From DASRHY01 sp046765875 (GTDB lineage Bacteria > Actinomycetota > Actinomycetes > Propionibacteriales > Kribbellaceae): 18,539 bases of DNA. The DNA is taken from positions 1 through 18,539 of the forward strand of contig JBKPSJ010000034.1 of assembly GCA_046765875.1 (NCBI GenBank). The letters run 5' to 3'. The translations under genes were made by a program, and so were the position numbers. Numbering within the stretch: position 1 is the first letter of the stretch; every line of letters begins with the position of its first letter. This document shows, in pieces, positions 1-6,729 of this stretch. The notes below the pieces were generated by a model, which had not been told where the DNA came from, made no database searches, and saw only the letters and a list, made by a program, of their open reading frames with translations.

Positions 1-174
1 GCCAATGAGTACGGGAGGCAGCGATATTGATGTGTACTCGTCACCGATCCAATTGTGACCTCTGAAACCTGGAACCTCACCGAATGGGGTGATGAGGGCC
101 AATACGATCGCCACCAGTGACCAGACCAGCTGACCGTGGCCAGCGACGACTGAACGGCCAGTACCCGAGCTCAT
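1..174 (-). CDS. Small membrane protein, N-terminal part, runs off the window
   Basis: This is the first 58 codons of a gene that continues past the left edge. Its ATG (172-174) overlaps the TGA of the upstream gene (171-173) in an ATGA junction, and a strong GGAGG lies about 6 bases before it, so the two are translationally coupled. The visible protein starts MSSGTGRSVV, then has one clear hydrophobic segment at about residues 16-29 (LVWSLVAIVLALIT). A polar stretch follows (GFRGHNWIGDEY), then a second hydrophobic run begins at the edge. This fits a multi-pass membrane protein with an external loop. I do not recognise the family. Codon third positions are mixed but acceptable for this GC content. 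The reading frame and ribosome-binding site are good evidence for a real gene; function is unknown. Confidence 0.6.
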   Translation of the reverse strand, partial: MSSGTGRSVVAGHGQLVWSLVAIVLALITPFGEVPGFRGHNWIGDEYTSISLPPVLIG

Positions 175-413
175 CGCAGCCTCCATCCGATCGCCAGCCC
201 GAGGACCAAGCCGCGCGGCTGATCCCTGCTGGACTGCACCCACAGCATCCGCACCGCGGCCACCACCGCGGCCATCATCGCCGCAACGCTCACAGCGCCC
301 AGCCCGACAACAACCCAACCGGGAGCCACGCGGCACGGCCCGGTGCTCACCGCGTAGATCACCCACCCCAGCGCGGCCCCGAGCACAACCTGCCGCCGAC
401 CAAATCGCGCCAT
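171..413 (-). CDS. Small hydrophobic membrane protein, unknown function
   Basis: An 80-residue protein with two predicted membrane helices, about residues 8-22 (QVVLGAALGWVIYAV) and 31-55 (WVVVGLGAVSVAAMMAAVV). It has a basic N-terminus (MARFGRR) and a basic C-terminal tail. I chose the ATG at 411-413 because GGGAGGGG sits about 6-8 bases upstream. The frame stays open to 521, and ATG codons at 483-485 or 480-482 are alternatives with a poorer ribosome-binding site. Most codons end in G or C, as expected for coding DNA here. Its TGA overlaps the start of the next membrane-protein gene, so the two probably form an operon and may act as partners. The family is not recognised. Confidence 0.55.
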   Translation of the reverse strand: MARFGRRQVVLGAALGWVIYAVSTGPCRVAPGWVVVGLGAVSVAAMMAAVVAAVRMLWVQSSRDQPRGLVLGLAIGWRLR

Positions 414-565
414 CCCCAACCCCTCCCGTGCCCCGACGATCGCCTCCGTGCGACCGAGCCGCAGCCATCGACTGCCACTCATCATCGCGCCGCCCCAGCG
501 GCGGGTCGAGCAGGCTGGCACCTACCCCAGGGGTGTAGATAGCCGTACCGGGGTGGCTGCCTGTG

Positions 566-775
566 CTAGGCAGGCCGGTCCCACATCGTCCCGCGCAGGG
601 CGACCCCCAAAAGGTGCTGGCTAGAAACCCGCTGCCCACCGCCACATCCCGCGTGACCCCCGCCGGATCACAACACGACATCTGGATCGAGCACGGCATG
701 AAAGGCCCCGAAGCCGCCGGCGCGCCCGCCGTCACGCAGCTGGGTGACGCTAGCGCGTGGCACACTATTCACTTG
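566..775 (-). pseudogene. Remnant resembling the C-terminal domain of an ECF41/SigJ-type sigma factor
   Basis: Read on the minus strand, one frame contains GGFGAFHAVLDPDVVL, then a TGA at 668-670. The same frame continues with SGGGHAGCGGGQRV and HLLGVALRG before a second stop at 566-568. ECF41 sigma factors carry a SnoaL-like C-terminal domain with a run of the type ALLAVLDPDVVL, then a Gly-rich stretch, then RVARFLLGLA. The order and spacing here match that pattern, with the TGA lying inside the match. No sigma2 or sigma4 region is visible upstream, and the frame is closed at 776-778. I read this as a decayed fragment. The resemblance is by eye from a short stretch, so chance similarity cannot be excluded. 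Confidence 0.45.
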
Positions 776-1372
776 TCAAAATTGCTAGCGCTCAGAGCGC
801 GACAGTTCACAGCGAGCACACGATCAGGTCCAAGGCCCAAGTTCCGATCGCAACCTGCGAATCAGCCCGCCGGCACCGCTTCGACACGCCAGCGACATTC
901 CTGCCGGCCACGGAGGTGCAGCCTCCCGACCGAGGCAGGCGCAAGCAGTACAGCAGTGAAGTACAGCAACGAGCCCGCCCATGACTGCCCAGACGCGGCT
1001 CAGGATCGCTCGACCCCAGCCTGAATGACCGCCAATGATCGGCCGACCGCAATCTGACACGGAAGTCGTCACGAGCTGCTGACACCTATAGGTCAATCGG
1101 TGCGGACCTGACCGCCGATCTTTGGTTGCACTGATGGTTGCAGTTCGCAGCAATCCGCCCCCGTCCACAGTGCGCGTCAGCACTTGGGAGCCGCCTGAAC
1201 GAACGAGCACGGACAATGAGGAACATCGGAGGTTCGAACTCATACTTTGCGGGGCCTCACCCTTTATATCGGCCGGTGCGGGCTGTCTCCTAGGCGACAC
1301 ACTGATAACTCATGTACACGTGATGAACTCCACGTACTCTCCGCACTCCCCTCCGCACACCCTCATCGAGGT
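776..1372. other. Gene-free stretch, no feature recognised
   Basis: About 600 bases with several open frames on both strands, none with a convincing start, ribosome-binding site or recognisable protein. Base composition is less biased than in the neighbouring genes, and short TA-rich spots occur (for example near 1262-1268 and 1300-1325). A T-loop-like GGTTCGAACTC at about 1231-1241 has no matching tRNA stems. With a gene remnant on each side, this is probably decayed intergenic DNA. Confidence 0.5.
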
Positions 1373-1510
1373 TCACCCCCGTATGCGGTAGCGGATGTGC
1401 GTCCGCCTCGGGAGTGTCGTCACCCGGACGAGGTCCAACTCGATCCGCGACGGCAGCACCTCGAACAGCCGACGACCCACTCCGAACAGCACCGTCGTGC
1501 TGGGACCCTG
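1373..1510 (-). pseudogene. C-terminal remnant of a RibD_C / dihydrofolate reductase-like protein
   Basis: The minus strand encodes 45 codons ending in TGA (1373-1375), including VLFGVGRRLFEVLP, IELDLVRV and THIRYRIRG. This is the typical last part of the RibD C-terminal / dihydrofolate-reductase-like family common in actinobacteria. Those proteins end with a VLLGxGxRLF strand-loop, then IELExVRV, then a closing TH(L/I)RYRV strand. The frame is closed by an in-frame TGA at 1511-1513 just before the VLFG motif. No continuation of the family is seen in the other two minus frames over 1511-1560, and uracil-DNA glycosylase starts at 1530. The N-terminal roughly three quarters of the protein is therefore missing, and the fragment has no start codon or promoter. 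It is a dead 3' end. Confidence 0.65.
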
Positions 1511-1529
1511 TCAAACCCTCAGCCGTGGC

Positions 1530-2219
1530 ATGCTTGCGCGGGTGAGTCCTAAGTCGCTCGGGGATCTGATCGCGCCGGACTGGGCCGAGGCGCTCGCGCC
1601 GGTGGAGGACAACGTCACCCGGATGGGCCAGTTCCTGCGGGCGGAGATCGCGGCCGGGCGGCCGTACCTGCCCGCCGGCGACAACGTGCTGCGGGCGTTC
1701 CACCGGCCGATGGACGCTGTCCGGGTGCTGGTGGTCGGCCAGGACCCGTACCCGACGCCCGGCCACCCGGTCGGGCTGAGCTTCTCGGTCGCGCCCGACG
1801 TCCGGCCGATCCCGCGCAGCCTGGCCAACATCTATCGCGAGCTGATGGCCGACGTCGGCGTACCGGCACCGTCGAACGGCGACCTGACGCCGTGGGCGGA
1901 CCGCGGGGTGCTGATGCTCAACAGGGTGCTCACCGTCCAACCGGGCAGGCCGGGCAGCCATCGCGGCAAGGGCTGGGAGGCGGTGACCGAGCAGGCGATC
2001 CGAGCGCTGGTCGCTCGCGGTGGCCCGCTGGTCGCGATCCTGTGGGGCCGCGACGCGCAGACGCTGAAGCCGATGCTGGGCAAGACTCCATACCTCGAGA
2101 CCGCGCATCCGAGCCCGATGTCGGCCGACCGCGGCTTCTTCGGATCGCGCCCGTTCAGCCGGGTCAACGCACTGCTCACCGAGCAGGGCGGCAGCCCGAT
2201 CAATTGGCAACTTCCCTGA
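1530..2219 (+). CDS. ung: Uracil-DNA glycosylase (family 1)
   Basis: Removes uracil from DNA as the first step of base excision repair, in the cytoplasm. The 229-residue product has the family-1 landmarks in order. These are the water-activating GQDPYP motif at 70-75 (catalytic Asp72), the uracil-recognition strand around LMLN at 128-131, and the HPSPMSADRGFFGS loop starting at His193. In the E. coli enzyme this loop reads HPSPLSA and its Leu intercalates into DNA; here that residue is Met. Length matches the family. I chose ATG 1530. A GTG four codons later (1542) is possible, and the frame is open back to 1395 but that part has no family similarity. The gene stands alone, head-to-head with the dihydrofolate-reductase-like remnant. 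Confidence 0.95.
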   Translation: MLARVSPKSLGDLIAPDWAEALAPVEDNVTRMGQFLRAEIAAGRPYLPAGDNVLRAFHRPMDAVRVLVVGQDPYPTPGHPVGLSFSVAPDVRPIPRSLANIYRELMADVGVPAPSNGDLTPWADRGVLMLNRVLTVQPGRPGSHRGKGWEAVTEQAIRALVARGGPLVAILWGRDAQTLKPMLGKTPYLETAHPSPMSADRGFFGSRPFSRVNALLTEQGGSPINWQLP

Positions 2220-2225
2220 CTATTA

Positions 2226-2246
2226 CCTTGCTCGGCGGCGGCAAGG
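2226..2246 (+). terminator. Possible weak hairpin terminator after ung
   Basis: CCTTGC (2226-2231) and GCAAGG (2241-2246) can pair as a 6-bp stem around a 9-base GC-rich loop, seven bases after the ung stop. There is no T-run after it, so it would be at best a weak or factor-assisted terminator. Confidence 0.25.
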
Positions 2247-2270
2247 CGCAGGCGTGACCCCGCCGACGCA

Positions 2271-2299
2271 TTGACACCGTCCGCCGGCAGCCGTACTTT
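2271..2299 (+). promoter_or_regulatory. Sigma-70-type promoter of the sugar operon
   Basis: TTGACA at 2271-2276 is a perfect -35 box, followed by exactly 17 bases and TACTTT at 2294-2299 as the -10 box. Transcription would start at about 2305-2307, inside the left arm of the operator. This is the only strong promoter seen before the six-gene operon. Confidence 0.75.
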
Positions 2300-2304
2300 C
2301 CGTC

Positions 2305-2327
2305 CTGTTAGGAAACCTTCCTAACAG
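2305..2327. promoter_or_regulatory. ROK-repressor operator (inverted repeat)
   Basis: The arms CTGTTAGGAA (2305-2314) and TTCCTAACAG (2318-2327) are perfect reverse complements separated by ACC. The GTTAGGAAA/TTTCCTAAC type of site is typical of actinobacterial ROK-family repressors. It sits 5 bases after the -10 box, across the expected transcription start, and 34 bases before the ROK gene. A bound dimer would block transcription of the repressor and everything downstream. The link to this ROK protein is inferred from position. Confidence 0.75.
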
Positions 2328-2361
2328 TCTTTACCGGTCCGGGACGGAGGTCGGTAAGAAA

Positions 2362-3564
2362 GTGACTGGCACACCCGGTACGCCGAGATTGCTGCGGGCG
2401 ATCAACGACCGGGCCGCGCTCGACCTGCTGCTCGAGCAGGGCCCGTTGTCGCGGACCCGGATCGGCGAGCTGACCGGGCTGTCCAAGCCGACCGCGTCGC
2501 AACTGCTGGCCCGACTGGAGAATGCCGGACTGGTGGTGCCCAGCGGCAGCATCGCCGGCCGCCCGGGCCCGAACGCCCAGCTGTACGAGGTCAACCCGAG
2601 TGCCGCCTACGTCGCCGGGCTCGACGTCACGCCGGTGCGGATCCGTGCCGCCGTCGCCGACATCACCGGCCGGACCGTCGGAGAGTACGAACTGCCGACC
2701 CGGCGCCGCGGCGCGCACGACGCCGTCGGGCAGGTCGGCGCGGCGCTCGACGGCGCGCTCAGCCGGCCCGGCCTGGAACGCGACCGGCTGCACCGGCTGG
2801 TGATCGGCACGCCCGGCGCGTTCGACCCGACCACCGGGCGGCTGCGGTACGCACGCCACCTGCCAGGCTGGCACGCGCCGAACCTGCTCGACCAACTCGC
2901 CGAGAGTCTCGGCGTACCGCTCGAGGTCGACAACGACGTGAACCTGGCCGCGATCGCCGAACAGCGGCTCGGGAACGCCCGCGACAACGGCAACTTCGTG
3001 CTGCTGTGGGGCGAGGAGGGGCTCGGCGCGGCGGTCGTCATCAACGGCCGGCTGCACCGCGGCGCGACCGGCGGCGCCGGCGAGGTCGGCTTCCTGCCGT
3101 TGCCCGGTACGCCGCTGGTCCGCAACGTCGGGCGGAACAACTCCGGCGGGTTCCAGGCACTGGCCGGTGCGCAGCAGGTGCTCGCACTGGCCCGGCACCA
3201 CGGCATCGCGGCGCGGACCGCCGACGACGCGGTCGCGCAGGCGCTCGGCAGCCCGGGTGCCGGCGACGTGGTGCTCACCGAGTTCGCCCACCGGCTCGCG
3301 GTCGGGCTGGCCGCGATGGTCGCGGTCATCGACCCCGAGCTGGTGGTGCTGGCCGGAGGAGTGATCATCGCCGGCGGCGAACGGCTGCGGGCGCTGGTCC
3401 AGGCCGAGCTGGCCGATCTCGCGGTACCACGCCCGCGGATCGTGCTGACCGGCGTACCGGACGACCAGGTCTTGTGCGGCGCGATCCAGAGCGCGCTCGG
3501 CACCACCCGCGACGCGGTGTTCGACACCGCGGGCGCGACGACAGCGGGTACGAAAACCAACTGA
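2362..3564 (+). CDS. ROK-family transcriptional repressor
   Basis: A 400-residue sugar-responsive repressor. Residues about 10-65 form a winged helix-turn-helix (LSRTRIGELTGLSKPTASQL is the recognition part). Residues from about 85 form the ROK fold, with the sugar-pocket EVDNDVN near 193 and GGAGEVG near 239. The zinc-binding signature of most ROK proteins (a His after the GGAGE motif, then CxCGxxGC) is absent: here the chain reads GEVGFLPLPG and has no cysteine cluster. The kinase phosphate-binding DxGxT is also degraded (LDVTPVR), so this is a regulator, not a kinase. Start is GTG 2362 with GGAGG 11 bases upstream, a rather long gap. It lies just after its probable operator and 11 bases before the binding-protein gene, indicating autoregulation and operon control. 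Confidence 0.9.
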   Translation: MTGTPGTPRLLRAINDRAALDLLLEQGPLSRTRIGELTGLSKPTASQLLARLENAGLVVPSGSIAGRPGPNAQLYEVNPSAAYVAGLDVTPVRIRAAVADITGRTVGEYELPTRRRGAHDAVGQVGAALDGALSRPGLERDRLHRLVIGTPGAFDPTTGRLRYARHLPGWHAPNLLDQLAESLGVPLEVDNDVNLAAIAEQRLGNARDNGNFVLLWGEEGLGAAVVINGRLHRGATGGAGEVGFLPLPGTPLVRNVGRNNSGGFQALAGAQQVLALARHHGIAARTADDAVAQALGSPGAGDVVLTEFAHRLAVGLAAMVAVIDPELVVLAGGVIIAGGERLRALVQAELADLAVPRPRIVLTGVPDDQVLCGAIQSALGTTRDAVFDTAGATTAGTKTN

Positions 3565-3575
3565 GGGAGACGGAA

Positions 3576-4910
3576 ATGCCGAGAGTCCACCGGATGGCCA
3601 CCGCAGCGGCGGCCATCACCGTCCTCGCGCTGCTCGGCAGCGGCTGCACCGGCAGCAACTCCGGTGGCGCTAAGGACAACGTCGCTCAGGACGTCACTAT
3701 CACCTTCTGGCACGGGTACTCAGCGCCCAGCGAGGTGAAGGCGATCGGGGCCAACATCGCCAACTTCGAGGCGAAGAACCCGAAGATCCATGTCAAGGTG
3801 GTCGGCAACATCGACGACGACAAGATCAACCAGGCGCTGCGCGCCGGCGGCACGAGCGCGCCGGACGTGGTCTCGTCCTTCACCACCGACAACGTGGGCA
3901 GGTTCTGCTCGTCGCATGTGTTCGCCGACCTCAAGCCGTTCCTGGACAAGTCCGGCATCGACGTGGACAAGACGTTCCCAAAGCCGCTGCTGGACTACAC
4001 CCAGTTCGAGGGCACGCGCTGCACGCTGCCGCTGCTCAACGATGCGTACGGGCTGTACTACAACAAGAAGGCGTTCGCCGCGGCCGGCATCACCGATCCG
4101 CCGAAGACGCTGTCGGAGTTCGAGGCCGATGCGATCAAGCTGACCAAGACCAAGGGTGACTCGTACGCCCAGCTCGGCTTCATGCCGAACTTCCACGGGT
4201 ACGAGTCGACATTCGGCCACTTCGCCGCGCAGTGGGGGCCGACGTACTTCGACGCTCAGGGCAAGTCGAACGCGGCCAAGGACCCGTCGTTCACCGCCAT
4301 GCTCAACTGGCAGAAGGACCTGGTCGGCAAGCTCGGCGGATTCGCCAAGCTGGAGAAGTACCGGGCCACCTTCGGTGACGAGTTCGGCCCGAAGAACCCG
4401 TTCCACACCGGGCAGGTCGCGATGGCGATCGACGGCGAATGGCGCAACGCGATGATCAAGGACAATGCGCCGAGCCTCGACTACGGCACCGCGCCGTTCC
4501 CGGTCCCGGACGACCAGGCCGACAAGTACGGCCGCGGCTACCTGTCCGGCACCATCACCGGCATCGCCACCACCAGCAAGAAGCAGAACGCTGCCTGGGA
4601 GCTGACCAAGTACCTGACCACGGACACCGATGCTGTCGTCAGCTTCGCAAACGCCATCAAGAATGTGCCGTCCACCTTCGACGCACTCAAGTCGCCGAAA
4701 CTGGAGAACACGCCTCAGTTCAAGACCTTCCTTGACATCTCGGCGAACCCGAACAGCAACACAACGCCGGCGACCTCGAACGGCGGCGCGTTCCAGCTCA
4801 CCCTTCAGGACGTCGGCTACCTCAACGAGGCGGGCAAGATCACCGATCTGAACGCCGCGCTGACCAAGGCCGACCAGCAGATCGACAAGGACATCGAGAA
4901 GGTCAAGTGA
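3576..4910 (+). CDS. ABC sugar transporter, extracellular solute-binding lipoprotein (family 1)
   Basis: Captures an oligosaccharide outside the membrane and delivers it to the two permeases downstream. The 444-residue protein starts with a lipoprotein signal: basic MPRVHR, a hydrophobic core, then LLGSGC with Cys24 as the lipidation site. The mature part opens with the family-1 pattern VTITFWHGYS, followed by FEAKNPKIHVKV, the standard start of CUT1 binding proteins. YGLYYNKKAFAAAGI near 146-160 is also typical. Start ATG 3576 has GGGAGA 5 bases upstream. It begins 11 bases after the ROK gene and overlaps the permease gene by 4 bases (GTGA). The sugar cannot be read from the sequence. The GH4 enzyme in the operon points to a beta-linked disaccharide, which is inference. 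Confidence 0.92.
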   Translation: MPRVHRMATAAAAITVLALLGSGCTGSNSGGAKDNVAQDVTITFWHGYSAPSEVKAIGANIANFEAKNPKIHVKVVGNIDDDKINQALRAGGTSAPDVVSSFTTDNVGRFCSSHVFADLKPFLDKSGIDVDKTFPKPLLDYTQFEGTRCTLPLLNDAYGLYYNKKAFAAAGITDPPKTLSEFEADAIKLTKTKGDSYAQLGFMPNFHGYESTFGHFAAQWGPTYFDAQGKSNAAKDPSFTAMLNWQKDLVGKLGGFAKLEKYRATFGDEFGPKNPFHTGQVAMAIDGEWRNAMIKDNAPSLDYGTAPFPVPDDQADKYGRGYLSGTITGIATTSKKQNAAWELTKYLTTDTDAVVSFANAIKNVPSTFDALKSPKLENTPQFKTFLDISANPNSNTTPATSNGGAFQLTLQDVGYLNEAGKITDLNAALTKADQQIDKDIEKVK

Positions 4911-5848
4911 CCTATACGTTGGGGATGCGGCGTCGCCGCGACGGGTTGCGAACGATCGCGTTCCTGTCGCCATGGCTGATCGGTGTCGGGCTGTTCTTCG
5001 GCTACCCGCTCGCGGCGACCGTCTACTTCTCGTTCATGAAGTACGACGGGTTCACGCCGCCGACGTGGAACGGGCTGGACAACTGGACGTACGTGTTCAC
5101 CGACTACCCGTTCTTCTGGCCGGCCATGCGCAACACGCTGTGGCTGGTGGTCGTGATGGTGACCCTGCGGGTGATCTTCGGGCTCGGCGTCGGCCTGCTG
5201 GTCACCCACATCAAGCTCGGCGCCGGGTTGTTCCGGACCGCGTTCTACCTGCCGTACCTGGCGCCGCCGGTGGCCGCGACCCTGGCGTTCGTGTTCCTGC
5301 TCAACCCGGGCACCGGGCCGGTGAACCACATCCTCGGATCACTCGGGTCGCCCCAGCCCGGCTGGTTCAACGACCCGGCGTGGTCCAAGCCCGCGCTGAC
5401 GCTGCTGGCGTTGTGGGGCGTGGGTGACCTGATGGTGATCTTCATGGCATCGCTGCTCGACGTACCCAAGGAGCAGTACGAGGCGGCCGAGCTGGACCAC
5501 GCCGGTCCGTGGCAGCGGTTCCGGTTCATCACGCTGCCGAACATCTCCCCGATCGTGCTGTTCGCCGTAGTCACCGGCGTCATCCAGACCATGCAGTACT
5601 ACACCCAGCCGCTGGTGGCCGCGAAGGTCGCCAGCGGTGTGATCGGACGGCCCGGTCAGTCGTTCGAGCCGGGCTATCCGGAGAAGTCGACGCTGACGCT
5701 GCCGCACCTGGTGTACAACCTCGGCTTCCAGCGGTTCGACACCGGCTCGGCCTGCGTGGTGGCGCTGGTGTTGTTCGCGCTCGCGATGGCGTTCACCGCC
5801 GTACTGATGCGCCGCGGCAGCGGCTTCCTGTCCGCGGAGGACCGATGA
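4907..5848 (+). CDS. ABC sugar transporter permease 1 (MalF/CUT1 type)
   Basis: A 313-residue inner-membrane permease. Hydrophobic segments are visible from residue 15 (TIAFLSPWLIGVGLFFGYPL) through the C-terminus, consistent with six helices. The cytoplasmic EAA loop that contacts the ATPase is well preserved: EAA at 192-194, Gly200, then FITLPNISP with LP at 210-211. Start GTG 4907 overlaps the stop of the binding-protein gene by 4 bases. It pairs with the next permease to form the heterodimeric channel. No ATPase gene lies in this operon, so a shared sugar-importer ATPase (MsiK type, known from Streptomyces) is presumably used. Confidence 0.93.
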   Translation: MTYTLGMRRRRDGLRTIAFLSPWLIGVGLFFGYPLAATVYFSFMKYDGFTPPTWNGLDNWTYVFTDYPFFWPAMRNTLWLVVVMVTLRVIFGLGVGLLVTHIKLGAGLFRTAFYLPYLAPPVAATLAFVFLLNPGTGPVNHILGSLGSPQPGWFNDPAWSKPALTLLALWGVGDLMVIFMASLLDVPKEQYEAAELDHAGPWQRFRFITLPNISPIVLFAVVTGVIQTMQYYTQPLVAAKVASGVIGRPGQSFEPGYPEKSTLTLPHLVYNLGFQRFDTGSACVVALVLFALAMAFTAVLMRRGSGFLSAEDR

Positions 5849-6729
5849 CCGGCGTGATGGTGTCCGACCGCGTCGTCACCGAGCAGCGGGTGACGACGGC
5901 ACGGCGCGGCCGCGCGCTGGAGTGGATCGGGGTGCACGCGCTGGCGATCGCCGCCGGGCTGTTCTTCGTTCTGCCGTTCGTGTTCGTGTTCTTCACCGCG
6001 CTGATGAGCGACCAGCAGGCGCTGACCCGTGACCTGTGGCCGGACCCGTGGCAGTGGAGCAACCTCGGCAAGGTCTGGGACTCGCCTGGCTTCCTGACCT
6101 GGTGGAAGAACTCGATCATGTACGCCGTGCTGGGCACGACGCTGACGCTGATGTCGAGCATCCCGGTTGCGTACGCGCTGGCGCGGTTCAAGTTCCCCGG
6201 CCGGAACCTCGCCTTGATGGTCGTGATCGCGACGATGATGTTGCCGCCGCAGGTCGTGATCGTGCCGATGTACCTGTTCTGGGCGAAGCAGCTCGGCCTG
6301 TCCGGGACGCTGTGGCCGCTCATCATCCCGATGGGATTCGGCGACGCGTTCACGATCTTCCTGCTCCGGCAGTTTCTGCTCACGATTCCCAAGGAATACG
6401 TCGACGCGGCCAAGGTGGACGGCTGCGGCGACTTCAGGGCCTTGATCATGGTGGTTCTGCCGATGGCCAAGCCGGCGATCGCGGCGACCGCGCTGTTCCA
6501 GTTCTTCTACTGCTGGAACGACTACTTCGGGCCGCAGATCTATGCCAGCGACAACCCCGGCGCCTGGACGCTCAGCTACGGGCTGGAATCGTTCAAGGGC
6601 ATGCACCAGACCAACTGGAACCTGACGATGGCCGCCACGCTCCTGGTGATGGCGCCGGTGATCATCGTGTTCTTCTTCGCCCAGAAGGCCTTCATCGAAG
6701 GCGTGACACTGACAGGGGTCAAAGGTTGA
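5845..6729 (+). CDS. ABC sugar transporter permease 2 (MalG/CUT1 type)
   Basis: A 294-residue partner permease. The first helix is at about 29-53 (LFFVLPFVFVFFTALM), and LARFKFPGR at 112-120 and MMLPPQVVIVP at 131-141 are MalG-type landmarks. The ATPase-coupling loop reads DAAKVDGCGDF with DAA at 187-189 in place of EAA, Gly193 and VVLPMAKP with LP at 205-206. Start ATG 5845 overlaps the previous stop by 4 bases (ATGA), with CGGAGG 4 bases upstream of the ATG. Its own stop overlaps the TTG start of the GH4 gene by 3 bases, so translation of all transport and enzyme genes is coupled. Confidence 0.93.
   Translation: MTGVMVSDRVVTEQRVTTARRGRALEWIGVHALAIAAGLFFVLPFVFVFFTALMSDQQALTRDLWPDPWQWSNLGKVWDSPGFLTWWKNSIMYAVLGTTLTLMSSIPVAYALARFKFPGRNLALMVVIATMMLPPQVVIVPMYLFWAKQLGLSGTLWPLIIPMGFGDAFTIFLLRQFLLTIPKEYVDAAKVDGCGDFRALIMVVLPMAKPAIAATALFQFFYCWNDYFGPQIYASDNPGAWTLSYGLESFKGMHQTNWNLTMAATLLVMAPVIIVFFFAQKAFIEGVTLTGVKG

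Noticed and set aside
773..778. TTGACA on the minus strand (about 773-778) as a promoter
   Set aside because: No acceptable -10 box at 16-18 bases and no intact gene downstream.
563..1024. Plus-strand open frame of about 150 codons
   Set aside because: No ribosome-binding site and no known family; composition changes midway. The opposite strand gives a better explanation for its first part.
1229..1245. T-loop-like GGTTCGAACTC suggesting a tRNA
   Set aside because: The flanking bases do not form a 5-bp T stem, and no acceptor, D or anticodon stem is found.
1290..2210. Long minus-strand open frame of about 300 codons opposite ung
   Set aside because: It is antisense to a clear uracil-DNA glycosylase, has Arg/Pro-rich low-complexity composition and no family features; a GC-driven shadow.
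3720..4973. Minus-strand open frame of about 417 codons
   Set aside because: Antisense to the solute-binding protein gene and without recognisable sequence or ribosome-binding site.
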